From Thalassotalea_A litorea (GTDB lineage Bacteria; Pseudomonadota; Gammaproteobacteria; Enterobacterales; Alteromonadaceae), in contig NZ_JBHZSG010000006.1 of NCBI RefSeq assembly GCF_043642205.1, positions 113,649 to 177,648 on the forward strand: a DNA stretch of 64,000 bases. Reading direction: 5' to 3'. This document shows positions 8,732 to 17,757 of this stretch, one piece after another. The position numbers and the translations under genes are program-made. Each line of letters starts with the position of its first letter. Within the stretch, counting starts at the first letter, position 1. Under the pieces are notes generated by a model. That model was not told the origin of the DNA, did no database searches, and worked only from the letters and a program-made list of their open reading frames with translations.

Positions 8732-9793
8732 ATGACCGCAATGAAAGCAATAAAGGGACCGGCAATATTTCTCGCGCAATTCGCAGACGACGTTGCGCCG
8801 TTCAATAGTTTACCTGCCATTTGTCAGTGGGTATCAAGTTTAGGCTATAAGGCGATTCAGATCCCAACCTGGGATAAACGCTTATTTGATCTGGAGCTGG
8901 CAGGGGAGTCGAAAACCTATTGTGATGAGATCAAAGGCATCGCAGCTGAGCATGGCTTGGCGATTAGTGAGTTGTCCACACATCTTCAAGGGCAATTGGT
9001 GGCGGTAAATCCCGCCTATGATGCGATGTTTGATAATTTTGCGCCGCCTGAGTTTCGCAATAATCCTAAACAACGACAAATCTGGGCAACAGAGCAAATG
9101 CGACTAGCGGCCCAAGCCAGTGGATATCTGGGGTTAAAATCCCATGCGACCTTTTCTGGCGCATACTTGTGGCATACCGTTTACCCTTGGCCACAACGGC
9201 CACAGGGGCTAGTAGAGCAGGGCTTTGAAGCCTTGGCTGAGCGTTGGTTACCGATTTTAAACCAGTTTGACCAAGCCGGCGTTGATGTCTGCTATGAACT
9301 TCACCCCGGTGAAGACTTGCATGATGGATTAACGTTTGAGCGCTTTTTAGAGGCGACGAACAACCATCCGCGCGCCAATATTCTTTACGATCCTAGTCAC
9401 TTTGTGTTGCAGCAGCTCGACTATCTGGCTTTCATCGATATTTATCATGAACGCATTAAGGCATTTCACGTTAAAGATGCGGAATTTAACCCATCTGGTA
9501 AATGCGGTGTTTATGGTGGTTATGCCGATTGGACCGACAGAGCCGGACGTTTTCGTTCGCTTGGCGACGGACAAATCGATTTTAAACAAATTTTTAGCAA
9601 GCTTACCCAGTATGGCTTCGATGGCTGGGCCGTACTTGAATGGGAGTGTTGTATTAAAAATCCCGTCGATGGTGCTACGGAGGGGGCAAAATTTATAGCT
9701 GATCATTTGATTAACCCTACGGAGAAAGCTTTTGATGATTTCGCCGGTGGTGAGCCGGATATCGAATTAAACAACCGTATTTTAGGGCTATAA
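8732..9793 (+). CDS. Cytoplasmic sugar phosphate isomerase/epimerase-type TIM-barrel protein
   Basis: A 353-residue xylose-isomerase-like TIM barrel (AP endonuclease 2 superfamily) without signal peptide. The expected metal ligands are in place: Glu in VCYELHPGED, Asp/His in LYDPSHFVLQQLD, His in AFHVKDAEF and Glu in AVLEWECC. This family includes epimerases, isomerases, inosose dehydratases and, in keto-sugar pathways, lyases. Pairing with the Gfo/Idh/MocA gene 19 bp upstream is a common signature of inositol, levoglucosan or 3-keto-glycoside metabolism. Its start follows ACAAGGAAGCC. Exact reaction is not deducible. Confidence 0.85.
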   Translation: MTAMKAIKGPAIFLAQFADDVAPFNSLPAICQWVSSLGYKAIQIPTWDKRLFDLELAGESKTYCDEIKGIAAEHGLAISELSTHLQGQLVAVNPAYDAMFDNFAPPEFRNNPKQRQIWATEQMRLAAQASGYLGLKSHATFSGAYLWHTVYPWPQRPQGLVEQGFEALAERWLPILNQFDQAGVDVCYELHPGEDLHDGLTFERFLEATNNHPRANILYDPSHFVLQQLDYLAFIDIYHERIKAFHVKDAEFNPSGKCGVYGGYADWTDRAGRFRSLGDGQIDFKQIFSKLTQYGFDGWAVLEWECCIKNPVDGATEGAKFIADHLINPTEKAFDDFAGGEPDIELNNRILGL

Positions 9794-9836
9794 GGCAACC
9801 CGTCTTATTGCGTTTACGTACCTGAAGGAACACATA

Positions 9837-11060
9837 ATGAGTGATAATAATAACCAAAAAATCTTTAATTTATGTTGTATTGCCTTAACCGTTACCTCGA
9901 TGACCTTTGCCATACGGGCGGGTATCCTTGGCCAGCTTGGCGCTGACTTTGGGTTAAACGGCGAAGAGCTTGGCTGGGTAAATGCCATGGCATTTCTTGG
10001 CTTCCCAGTCGCAACTATGGTTGGTGGCATTATTTACAACGAGATTGGTGCACGCAAGTTAATTGCGCTGGCCTTTATCTGCCATTTGTTGGGATTGATT
10101 CTAACCATTACTGCTGGCGGTTTCTGGGGCTTGCTTATCTCGACATTTTTAATTGGCTTTGCCAATGGTGCGGTTGAAGCTGGCTGCAACCCATTAATCG
10201 CGGAAACTTATCCCGACCGAAAAACCACCATGTTAAATCGTTTTCACGTCTGGTTCCCTGGCGGCATAGTCATCGGTGCCTTGTTGTCGAACCTGATGAC
10301 GGGCTATGGTCTTAACTGGCAATGGCAGGTCGGTATTATTGTTATTCCAACGCTGTGGTACGGGATGATGATGTTGAAAACGGTGTTTCCGACTTACGAT
10401 GATAAATTGCACTCCACCACAGACAACCTACGTAATCTGTTCAATCCTCTGTATCTGTTTTTAGTTATCTGTATGACCTTAACGGCAACTACCGAACTGG
10501 GAACTCAACAGTGGATTGAGAAAATCCTTGGTGCCAGCGGTGCCTCACCAATGCTGGTGCTGGCATTGATCACTGGATTAATGGCGGTAGGACGTTACTT
10601 CGCCGGTCCTATTATTAAAACCTTTAATCCGACAGGCGTCCTGATTGGTTCGGCTCTCTTTGCCAGTGCCGGTATCTACATGATGAGTATTGCATCAGGA
10701 AATCTCATTTATGTGGCAGCCATTTTATTTGCCATTGGTTGTACGTACTTTTGGCCAACCATGCTCGGCTGTGTTGCTGAATACACGCCAAAAACCGGCG
10801 CATTAGGCATGTCACTTATCGGTGGGGTAGGCATGTTTGCAGTAAGTATGTGGAATCCAGTGATTGGTGGTTGGATTGATACCGCGTCAGAACAGGCACA
10901 ACAAATGAACCTGAGCGATGTAGAGGCGAATATTTTTGCCGGGCAAACGGTATTGCAAAACTTATTGATGTTTCCTTTGATTCTGATTATCGCTTTTGTC
11001 ATTCTGTATGTGCTGGTTAAAAAACAAACAAGCAACGCTCAGATCGCAAGTTCAAATTAG
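9837..11060 (+). CDS. MFS transporter, sugar-type
   Basis: A 407-residue inner-membrane protein with about 12 predicted hydrophobic segments. It has an early loop containing GARKLIAL in place of the classic motif A, and polar/aromatic patches such as NRFHVWFPGGIVIG, reminiscent of the FucP/glucose-galactose porter branch. It lies 43 bp after the TIM-barrel gene, with AAGGAACACATA just before the ATG. Within the operon it is the only carrier, so it probably imports the sugar, or its oxidised product formed in the periplasm, into the cytoplasm by proton or sodium symport. No substrate can be named. Confidence 0.85.
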   Translation: MSDNNNQKIFNLCCIALTVTSMTFAIRAGILGQLGADFGLNGEELGWVNAMAFLGFPVATMVGGIIYNEIGARKLIALAFICHLLGLILTITAGGFWGLLISTFLIGFANGAVEAGCNPLIAETYPDRKTTMLNRFHVWFPGGIVIGALLSNLMTGYGLNWQWQVGIIVIPTLWYGMMMLKTVFPTYDDKLHSTTDNLRNLFNPLYLFLVICMTLTATTELGTQQWIEKILGASGASPMLVLALITGLMAVGRYFAGPIIKTFNPTGVLIGSALFASAGIYMMSIASGNLIYVAAILFAIGCTYFWPTMLGCVAEYTPKTGALGMSLIGGVGMFAVSMWNPVIGGWIDTASEQAQQMNLSDVEANIFAGQTVLQNLLMFPLILIIAFVILYVLVKKQTSNAQIASSN

Positions 11061-11071
11061 GATGGAGTAAT

Positions 11072-11665
11072 ATGGAGCAGGAAAGACGCAGGTTTATTGC
11101 CAATTTGACTCGGATATTAGGTTCCGGGGCAGCATTAATAACGATCAATGCAACCCATGTCAGTGCTGCTCTTGCTTATCAGAGGTCGCTGAATTCAAGC
11201 CTAAGAGCGGGCGCATTGTTGAACCTTGAGCAAATGCAAATCCTGCATGATGTTTGCCAGACGATTATCCCGAAAACGGATACGCCCGGTGCCGCAGATC
11301 TTGATTGTCATGGATTTATCGATCATCAATTATCTGTTGTACATACCGCGGCGCAACAGCGCGCCGTTATCGCGGTGCTACGCAGCATTCACACCATTAG
11401 CAACGCTCAGTTTAAGCTCTCATTTACCGGTCTCAACGACACCCAAAAGCAGCAGTGTCTCGAAAATATTGAACGGGGAAAGTGGGGCGATACCAAACTT
11501 ATCGAAAACTTTAAATTTTTAAAGTCATTAACTGCTTTTGGTTACTTCACTTCTGAAATTGGCGCGACAAAGGTCTTGAATTATCAGCCTGTCCCAGGCG
11601 GATATCGCGGTTCAATACCATTTACCAATGAGACCAGAAACTACGGTTCTCATGCTCGTTATTAA
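11072..11665 (+). CDS. Gluconate 2-dehydrogenase subunit 3 family protein (Tat-exported small subunit)
   Basis: A 197-residue protein with a twin-arginine leader: MEQERRRFIANLT followed by a hydrophobic stretch. The mature part, starting about residue 45 with LLNLEQMQILHDVCQTIIPK, matches the Gluconate_2-dh3 small-subunit plan. In known complexes (gluconate, fructose and glucose-3 dehydrogenases) this subunit carries the Tat signal that exports the bound GMC flavoprotein to the periplasm. Here the GMC partner begins 66 bp downstream and has no leader of its own, consistent with hitch-hiking export. It starts 11 bp after the MFS stop. Confidence 0.88.
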   Translation: MEQERRRFIANLTRILGSGAALITINATHVSAALAYQRSLNSSLRAGALLNLEQMQILHDVCQTIIPKTDTPGAADLDCHGFIDHQLSVVHTAAQQRAVIAVLRSIHTISNAQFKLSFTGLNDTQKQQCLENIERGKWGDTKLIENFKFLKSLTAFGYFTSEIGATKVLNYQPVPGGYRGSIPFTNETRNYGSHARY

Positions 11666-11731
11666 TGACGCCAATGGCGTGGTTGCTAAAGGATAGTCCA
11701 AAAACAATAACTAAAATCAGGTTTGGATGAA

Positions 11732-13465
11732 ATGTCAGAATATCGCTATATCAATGAAAGCAAAGAAACGTTTGACGTGTTAATCGTCGGCTCTGGCGTC
11801 ACTGGTGGCTGGGCAGCAAAGGAGTTTTGTGAGCGCGGTTATAAAACTTTGATGATAGAACGGGGCCGTGTTGTTAAGCATCGCCAAGATTATACATCCG
11901 AGGGGAAGGGGCCTTGGCAGTTTCCTAACCGAACTAAAGTCGATAACTTGCTGGCGGAACAGCAACATAAGGTACAGCGAAAGTGTTATGCATTTAATGA
12001 TGCCACCAAACAGTTTTTTGGTAACGATCGAGATTTACCTTACTCAACAGAGCAAGGCACCGGATTTGAGTGGATCCGCGCGAATCAACTTGGTGGAAAG
12101 TCGCTATTGTGGCATCGGCAAAGCTATCGTTGGAGTGATTATGATTTTAATGCCAATAAGGCTGATGGTCATGGCATAGACTGGCCCGTGCGACTAAAAG
12201 ACCTTGAAGCCTGGTATGCGCATGTGGAACGTCATGCGGGTATTTCGGGTAACTACGACAATTTATCGCAACTCCCCAACAGTGAATTTCTGCCGGCATT
12301 TGAAATGAATTCGCCAGAGAAAATGATCCAGCATAAACTCGCTAGTCTCTATCCGGACAGGCCTTTGTTAATGGGGCGTTGCGCGCATTTAACCGAGCCG
12401 ACCCAGTATCATATCGAGCAGGGACGAATGCGTTGCATGGCTCGGGATGAATGTCAAAAAGGCTGTTCGTTTGGGGCGTATTTTTCGTCGCAAAGCTCCA
12501 CCTTACCAGCGGCGGCAAAAACCGGTAATTTGTATATCGCTCCCAATAGTGTTGTTCACAGTTTGATTTACGATGAAAGTAGCAACCGAGTTAAAGGGGT
12601 CCGGGTAATTGATAACGAGGATCTCAGCACCCGAGAATATTTTGCCAACGTCGTATTTTTATGTGCTTCGACCTTAGGCTCTACCCAGATTTTATTAAAT
12701 TCCACTTCAAAAACTTTCCCGAATGGTTTGGCCAACCGCTCAGGTGTGCTTGGTCATTATCTTATGGATCATAACTATAATGCCGGTGCCAGCGGCCGTG
12801 TCGAAGGATTTGAAAATGAGTTTTATTCAGGTCGTCGTCCTACGGGACCCTATATTCCTAATTTCAGGTACGAACCTAAGCGCTATGGAAAAGGTTTTGT
12901 TCGCGGCTATGCATTGGCTGGCGCGGCCGGGCGCAGTGACTGGCGTCATAATAGCCAGGCGGATGGTATCGGCGCCGAATATAAAGCCTCATTAATAACA
13001 CCTGGCAGTTGGTTTTTCGGGCTATATGCCCAAGGCGAAATGTTACCCAGGTACGAGAATGAGGTGGCGTTGCATGCGACGAAAAAAGATAAATGGGGCA
13101 TCCCCCAATTGCATATCAATTGTACCTGGTCTGAGAATGAACGCCTGATGATGGATGACGCTGCTGAGCAGGCAGAAAAGATGTTAACCGATGTGGGGCT
13201 GACCAATGTAGAGTCCTGGACATCGTATGATACCAATCATCCTGGGCTGGCGATTCATGAGGTTGGTACCGCTAGAATGGGAATTGATCCCAAACAGTCG
13301 GTATTAAATGGTTATAACCAGAGCCACGATATTCCCAATTTATTCGTCACCGACGGCAGTGCGTTTTGCTCTTCTGCGGTGGTAAACCCTTCACTGACGT
13401 TTATGGCATTTACTGCTCGCGCGGTAGCTTATTGTGCCAATGAAATGAAAAATAAACGGATATAG
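11732..13465 (+). CDS. GMC family FAD-dependent sugar oxidoreductase (large subunit)
   Basis: A 577-residue flavoprotein; I prefer the ATG at 11732 to a TTG at 11723. The FAD-binding Rossmann fold lies near the N terminus (VLIVGSGVTGGWAAKEF, residues 17-33), with IERG ending strand 2. The GMC substrate domain follows, and the C-terminal catalytic block has His in HEVGTARMG and Asn in SSAVVNPSLT. It contains four closely spaced cysteines in the middle (RCAHLT, RCMARDECQKGCSFGAY), an arrangement seen in the gluconate-2-dehydrogenase-type GMC enzymes, which may hold an iron-sulfur cluster. It lacks a signal peptide and is expected to be exported together with the preceding Tat subunit. No cytochrome c subunit follows directly; the nearest is the gene at 21335. 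Confidence 0.9.
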   Translation: MSEYRYINESKETFDVLIVGSGVTGGWAAKEFCERGYKTLMIERGRVVKHRQDYTSEGKGPWQFPNRTKVDNLLAEQQHKVQRKCYAFNDATKQFFGNDRDLPYSTEQGTGFEWIRANQLGGKSLLWHRQSYRWSDYDFNANKADGHGIDWPVRLKDLEAWYAHVERHAGISGNYDNLSQLPNSEFLPAFEMNSPEKMIQHKLASLYPDRPLLMGRCAHLTEPTQYHIEQGRMRCMARDECQKGCSFGAYFSSQSSTLPAAAKTGNLYIAPNSVVHSLIYDESSNRVKGVRVIDNEDLSTREYFANVVFLCASTLGSTQILLNSTSKTFPNGLANRSGVLGHYLMDHNYNAGASGRVEGFENEFYSGRRPTGPYIPNFRYEPKRYGKGFVRGYALAGAAGRSDWRHNSQADGIGAEYKASLITPGSWFFGLYAQGEMLPRYENEVALHATKKDKWGIPQLHINCTWSENERLMMDDAAEQAEKMLTDVGLTNVESWTSYDTNHPGLAIHEVGTARMGIDPKQSVLNGYNQSHDIPNLFVTDGSAFCSSAVVNPSLTFMAFTARAVAYCANEMKNKRI

Positions 13466-13475
13466 AGAGCAGATT

Positions 13476-14369
13476 ATGAAACGATGCAACAAACAGACGC
13501 CGATAGCCATGTTGTTAATGGTTGGTTTTTTGTTGGCTGGAGGGACAGGCATGGTCAGTGCGAACAGCGAGGTAACGTTACCCGGGGTGAGTATTCAGCT
13601 TTGGTCGGTAAAAGAAGACTTAAGCAAGGATTTTGATGGCACGTTAACGAAACTTGCGAATATGGGGTTTGCGAGCGTCGAGTTTGCCGGAGAATTTGGA
13701 CATTATGCAGATAACCCGAAAGCGCTTAAACAGACAATGGATAATCTGGGACTCAAAGGTAGTGGCGCGCATGTCAGTTTTGAGCAATTGAATGCTCAGA
13801 ATCTGGAAAAAACCGTCGCTTTTTATCAGGCGCTGGACGTTAACTACTTAATTATCGGTTGGGATGAACGTGCCTGGGACTCGCAACGCATTGATGAAGT
13901 GGTGCAGTTGTTAAATCAGGCAGCGGAGCAGCTTAAAAAATTCGGGTTGCAGGTCGGATTTCACAACCATGATCATGAGTTTGACGATTATCAAAATTCG
14001 ACGTTTTGGGACTATATTGCTATCAATACGGACGCAGCTGTTATCTTGCAGCAGGATGTGGGATGGACCACTTATGCCGGTAAAGACCCAGTCGATTATG
14101 TAAAACGTTACCCAGGGCGCACCCAGACCACGCACTATAAAGTCTTAGCACTGGACAAATACCCGGATTTAATTCCTTTGATTGGCAAAGGGGAAACAGA
14201 TTGGCCGGCATTGGTTCAGGCGAATATAAAGGTGGGTGATACGCGGTGGCTGGTGGTGGAACAGGAAGAAACACCAAAAGGAATGACGCGCATGCAAGCA
14301 GTGGAAAAATCGCTACATGCGCTTAACCAATACCTCAATATTTACCGTAACCAATCGTTGAGTAAATAA
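13476..14369 (+). CDS. Exported sugar phosphate isomerase/epimerase-type TIM-barrel protein
   Basis: A 297-residue protein with a clear N-terminal signal peptide (IAMLLMVGFLLAGGTGMVSA) and a xylose-isomerase-like barrel. Metal-site candidates are Glu in VEFAGEFG, the GFHNHDHEFD segment, Asp in LQQDVGWTT, His in TTHYKVLAL and Glu in WLVVEQEE. It begins 10 bp after the GMC stop and closes the operon. Unlike the first barrel protein of this cluster it would act outside the cytoplasm, directly on the product of the exported GMC dehydrogenase. Its reaction (isomerisation, epimerisation or eliminative cleavage of a keto-glycoside) is unknown. Confidence 0.85.
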   Translation: MKRCNKQTPIAMLLMVGFLLAGGTGMVSANSEVTLPGVSIQLWSVKEDLSKDFDGTLTKLANMGFASVEFAGEFGHYADNPKALKQTMDNLGLKGSGAHVSFEQLNAQNLEKTVAFYQALDVNYLIIGWDERAWDSQRIDEVVQLLNQAAEQLKKFGLQVGFHNHDHEFDDYQNSTFWDYIAINTDAAVILQQDVGWTTYAGKDPVDYVKRYPGRTQTTHYKVLALDKYPDLIPLIGKGETDWPALVQANIKVGDTRWLVVEQEETPKGMTRMQAVEKSLHALNQYLNIYRNQSLSK

Positions 14370-14431
14370 TTCACCGCGAGTGTCATTGACTTAGAAAGTA
14401 ATAACATCTCGCGAGCTAAGGCTTATGAATT

Positions 14432-15301
14432 TCAGAGCCTGGTGGGGGATCTTGTCAGCGCTAATGTGCCATCGATATGAATATCGCGCTGCGGGAAAGC
14501 GATAACGATGTTTTGCGCGTTGAATGCACGATCAATGTCAAAGCGGATGTCGCTGGAAACGGCTCTAAGACCGCCATCGACTTTTGAATTAATCCAAAAA
14601 AACACTTCAAAAATAAGCGCATTATCACCAAAATCCTGGAAAAATACCGCTGGAGCTGGTGTCTCTAACACATCTTTGTGGGCAATGGCTGAAGCTAGAA
14701 TCAGGTCTTTGACCTGTTGGCAATCACTACCATATTGCACGCCGATGGTTACGGTTCCGCGCACCAAACTATCGCGCAGGGTCCAGTTTACCACGGTATT
14801 TTCAATCAATTTGCTATTGGGAATAAGCAAATGCACGCCGTCTGTGCGCCGAATACGGGTTGAGCGAGTATTAATTTCCTCAACCACGCCTTTGACGCCC
14901 TCGACCTCGAGAAAATCTCCGATTCGTATCGGCTTTTCGCCTATCAGTATCCAACCACTGATAAAGTTATTGATGATGTTCTGAGCACCAAAACCAAAAC
15001 CAATGGCGACCGCGCCGGATAAAAAGGCAAAAGCCGCAATGGGCACATTAAGCATCGACAAGGTGGTCATAAACACAATGGCAATGGCGATAATGGCGAT
15101 TACTCGTTGCGTCAGCTGAATAATGTTTGGATCTTTTTCGCGTCGGGTGAGTGCGTTGGTTAACAGGTTTATGAGCAACCGCACCCCCCAAAAGCTTAAC
15201 CCCAGCCACAAAGGAATAATAAGCACTTCGCCCAGCGTTAAAGGCTCTTCGTTAAAGGTCAGTAGGGTATAGTTTAAGATAGCGTCTAGTTTTTCCATCA
15301 T
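14432..15301 (-). CDS. Small-conductance mechanosensitive channel, MscS family
   Basis: An inner-membrane channel of about 289 residues, one of the shorter MscS homologues. I start it at the MMEKLD methionine (15301); a longer frame to 15361 would overlap the upstream gene. Three hydrophobic N-terminal segments precede the conserved pore helix AFLSGAVAIGFGFGAQNIINNFISG. This is followed by the beta domain with GDFLEVEGVKGVVEEINTR and IPNSKLIENTVVNWT, and the cytoplasmic C-terminal vestibule. It opens under membrane tension and releases small solutes during hypo-osmotic shock. It is the last gene of the rimK operon, 17 bp after the protease gene, so it may be co-regulated with it. Confidence 0.92.
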   Translation of the reverse strand: MMEKLDAILNYTLLTFNEEPLTLGEVLIIPLWLGLSFWGVRLLINLLTNALTRREKDPNIIQLTQRVIAIIAIAIVFMTTLSMLNVPIAAFAFLSGAVAIGFGFGAQNIINNFISGWILIGEKPIRIGDFLEVEGVKGVVEEINTRSTRIRRTDGVHLLIPNSKLIENTVVNWTLRDSLVRGTVTIGVQYGSDCQQVKDLILASAIAHKDVLETPAPAVFFQDFGDNALIFEVFFWINSKVDGGLRAVSSDIRFDIDRAFNAQNIVIAFPQRDIHIDGTLALTRSPTRL

Positions 15302-15317
15302 AGTGCTAATCCACTCT

Positions 15318-15752
15318 TTATTCTTCGCTGTTACTGATAATAAATGCCCGGGATGGGTCAATATAAAACTTGTCTCCCAACCCTTGTCTGCCTAATAACA
15401 TCAAATAGGTCATATCGGAACGATCCGTTAAGGTGATTTCAATAGGCCAGGTTAATTTGCCTAAGGTCGCCATTGTCTGGATCACAAAACGTTGCTCACT
15501 GACACCATTTGAAGACTTAACCTGACGGATATCAAAAATTGCCGCCCGACAACGGGTTACGTGATCAATATCATAAAAATCAGGATGAAGATCGAATTCA
15601 ACGCCTTGTTTGCCATCAATTTTTATTTTTTTGATATTGTCCACGTGCAATGAGGATGTTTGTGCGCCAGAGTCAATTCTGGCGCTTAATTGCGTAATGC
15701 CTAAATCCGACAAGCCAATTTCCTCAAGCCTGCCGATAACCAGTTTTTCCAT
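15318..15752 (-). CDS. RimB-like aspartic-type/ATP-dependent zinc protease family protein
   Basis: A 144-residue cytoplasmic protein of the family annotated as ATP-dependent zinc protease (Zn_protease, PF05618). The fold resembles retropepsins, with the active-site-like ARIDSGAQTSSLH motif (Asp27) near the N terminus and the LLGRQGL flap-end motif near residue 125. In Pseudomonas a homologue (RimB) is encoded with rimK and modulates RimK-dependent glutamate addition to ribosomal protein S6. Here it shares a 1-bp stop-start overlap with the upstream aspartoacylase-like gene and lies two genes after rimK, supporting a role in the same pathway. Confidence 0.85.
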   Translation of the reverse strand: MEKLVIGRLEEIGLSDLGITQLSARIDSGAQTSSLHVDNIKKIKIDGKQGVEFDLHPDFYDIDHVTRCRAAIFDIRQVKSSNGVSEQRFVIQTMATLGKLTWPIEITLTDRSDMTYLMLLGRQGLGDKFYIDPSRAFIISNSEE

Positions 15753-16786
15753 TACAGCAAAACCTCTTTGATGGGTTCTTCGCCAACAAAATCGTCGGTC
15801 ACCGATTCAATATGCTCGGCAACTTTGTCTTCGTCTTCTTTAAAGTAGGCAATATGATACATCGCTTCTCCCTCTTGAATTAAAGGAATATTCTGTTTTC
15901 CGATAATAACCCCGCGATTATTGGCCAGTACTTTGCCTAAAACCTCGCCGTAAGGGCTACCAATTTCGGCGAGAACATCGCCTTTCTCGACGCTATCACC
16001 CAGACCAAAATTATGTGTGACGATGCCACTAACACTGGCTCTAACCCAGCCGCTATTTTCAGCAACAAAAGGTTCACGCATGGATTTACTTGGTTTGCCT
16101 TTAGCCACCATACCTAAATGCCTGAGAATATTGATGATACCTTTTAGGCCGATACGGATCGACAGTTCATCAAAACGCAATGCTTCTCCCGCTTCATAGA
16201 GCAACACTTTGGTATTCATGGTTACTGCTGCTTCTCTTAACGAACCATCAAGTACGTTCGAGTGCAACACAACGGGTGCGGCAAATACGTTTGCCAACAA
16301 CCGAGTTTCTTCATCGTTTAAATCGGCGCGGATCTGTGGCAAATTGGAACGGTGAATCGCCCCCGTATGCAAATCAATGCCGTAATCGCAATGGGTAACC
16401 ACTTCCTGCAAAAATGTATTCGCGACCCGCGCAGCCAACGAGCCTTTAGAGCTGCCAGGAAAGCTACGGTTCAAATCGCGTCTATCGGGCATATAACGAC
16501 TTTGGTTCACGACGCCATAGACATTGACCATAGGAACCGCGATAACCGTCCCCCGGGTTATTTTAAAGCTTTTTAAATTAACCAGACGACGAATGATTTC
16601 AATACCGTTTAGCTCGTCACCATGCACCGCTGCACTGATAAATACCGTAGGCCCCTGGCGTTTGCCACGAACAATATATAATGGCAAATCGACTTCCGCG
16701 TCGGTATAAAGTCGCGCAACAGGTAGCGCGATCTTCTTACTTTCACCGGGTAGGATGGTTTGTCCGCCGATAACAAATTCGTTCAT
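15752..16786 (-). CDS. Succinylglutamate desuccinylase/aspartoacylase family zinc hydrolase
   Basis: A 344-residue M14-type zinc hydrolase of the AstE/AspA family. Zinc ligands are His55 and Glu58 in AAVHGDELNG and His150 in YGIDLHTG. The C-terminal region (GWVRASVSGIVTHNFGLGDSVEKGDVLAEIG) is a lipoyl/biotinyl-like beta barrel that often follows this catalytic domain. The gene starts directly at the rimK stop, with no gap, so translation is probably coupled. Enzymes of this group remove acyl or glutamyl groups. Beside a glutamate ligase, removal or trimming of added glutamates is a reasonable inference, not shown by sequence. Confidence 0.88.
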   Translation of the reverse strand: MNEFVIGGQTILPGESKKIALPVARLYTDAEVDLPLYIVRGKRQGPTVFISAAVHGDELNGIEIIRRLVNLKSFKITRGTVIAVPMVNVYGVVNQSRYMPDRRDLNRSFPGSSKGSLAARVANTFLQEVVTHCDYGIDLHTGAIHRSNLPQIRADLNDEETRLLANVFAAPVVLHSNVLDGSLREAAVTMNTKVLLYEAGEALRFDELSIRIGLKGIINILRHLGMVAKGKPSKSMREPFVAENSGWVRASVSGIVTHNFGLGDSVEKGDVLAEIGSPYGEVLGKVLANNRGVIIGKQNIPLIQEGEAMYHIAYFKEDEDKVAEHIESVTDDFVGEEPIKEVLL

Positions 16787-17692
16787 TTATCCTTTACCTC
16801 GTGTGCGATTGCTGTTTTGTTTGGCATTTTTTTCAATAAACTCAATGATTTTTGCCGCAACATCTAAATTTGTCGCCGATTCAATACCTTCCAACCCCGG
16901 AGAAGAATTCACTTCCATTACCATAGGGCCTGATTGAGAACGCAGCAGATCGACGCCGCACACGTTTAAGCCCATGGCTTTGGCAGCATTAACCGCAGTT
17001 TCCCGCTCTTCTTTGGACAACTTCACTATCTCAGCAGAACCGCCGCGGTGCAGGTTGGAACGAAATTCTCCTTCTGCCCCCTGACGCTTCATTGCGGCCA
17101 CGACTCGATTACCGACGACTAAACAACGAATATCGGCGCCGCCCGCTTCTTTGATGAATTCCTGTACCAAAATATTGGCTTTCAAATCCATAAATGCTTC
17201 GATAATACTTTCTGCCGCTTTTGCGGTATCGGCCAATACCACGCCAATGCCTTGTGTGCCTTCGAGCAATTTGATCACCAAAGGCGCGCCACCAACATTC
17301 TTGATCAGATCTTTAATGTTGTCTGATTTGCTGGCAAAACCCGTACGTGGCAAGCCAATGCCCTTGCGTGATAACAGCTGTAATGAGCGTAATTTGTCAC
17401 GTGAGCGGCTTATGGCCACGGATTCATTGACATTAAACGTTCCCATCATCTCAAACTGTCGAGCCACTGCGGTACCATAGAAGGTAATCGAAGCGCCGAT
17501 TCTAGGGATAATGGCATCATATCGTGGTAGCTCTTCCCCATGGTAACGAACCGTAGGTCGACTACTGGTGATATCCATATAGCAATGCAATGTATCAATG
17601 ACATCGACTTCATGGCCTTTTGCCTGACCTGCCGCAACCAGACGTCGGGTAGAGTAAGATTTAGGCTCACGGGAAAGAATCGCTATTTTCAT
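16787..17692 (-). CDS. rimK: RimK, ATP-grasp alpha-L-glutamate ligase for ribosomal protein S6
   Basis: A 301-residue ATP-grasp ligase adding glutamates to the C terminus of ribosomal protein S6. The start is at MKIAILSREP, as in E. coli RimK; an upstream ATG would add nine residues without homology. The pre-ATP-grasp domain (VIPRIGASITFYG) and the ATP-grasp core (GAPLVIKLLEGTQGIGVVL, ILVQEFIKEAGGADIRCLVVG, VMEVNSSPGLEGIE) are complete, including the metal-binding Glu-x-Asn. It heads a four-gene minus-strand operon ending in an MscS channel. A LysR gene diverges from it, and the 131-bp gap holds a palindrome that may be the regulator's site. Confidence 0.95.
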   Translation of the reverse strand: MKIAILSREPKSYSTRRLVAAGQAKGHEVDVIDTLHCYMDITSSRPTVRYHGEELPRYDAIIPRIGASITFYGTAVARQFEMMGTFNVNESVAISRSRDKLRSLQLLSRKGIGLPRTGFASKSDNIKDLIKNVGGAPLVIKLLEGTQGIGVVLADTAKAAESIIEAFMDLKANILVQEFIKEAGGADIRCLVVGNRVVAAMKRQGAEGEFRSNLHRGGSAEIVKLSKEERETAVNAAKAMGLNVCGVDLLRSQSGPMVMEVNSSPGLEGIESATNLDVAAKIIEFIEKNAKQNSNRTRGKG

Positions 17693-17757
17693 GTGTTTAG
17701 TTCCAAAAAGTTGCTGCATCGGCAGCGGAATATTAAGTTGCGGTAACTTTAGTTGTA

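Noticed and set aside
9347..9706. 119-residue frame antisense to the TIM-barrel gene
   Set aside because: Shadow of a gene whose metal ligands and family motifs are in the plus-strand frame.
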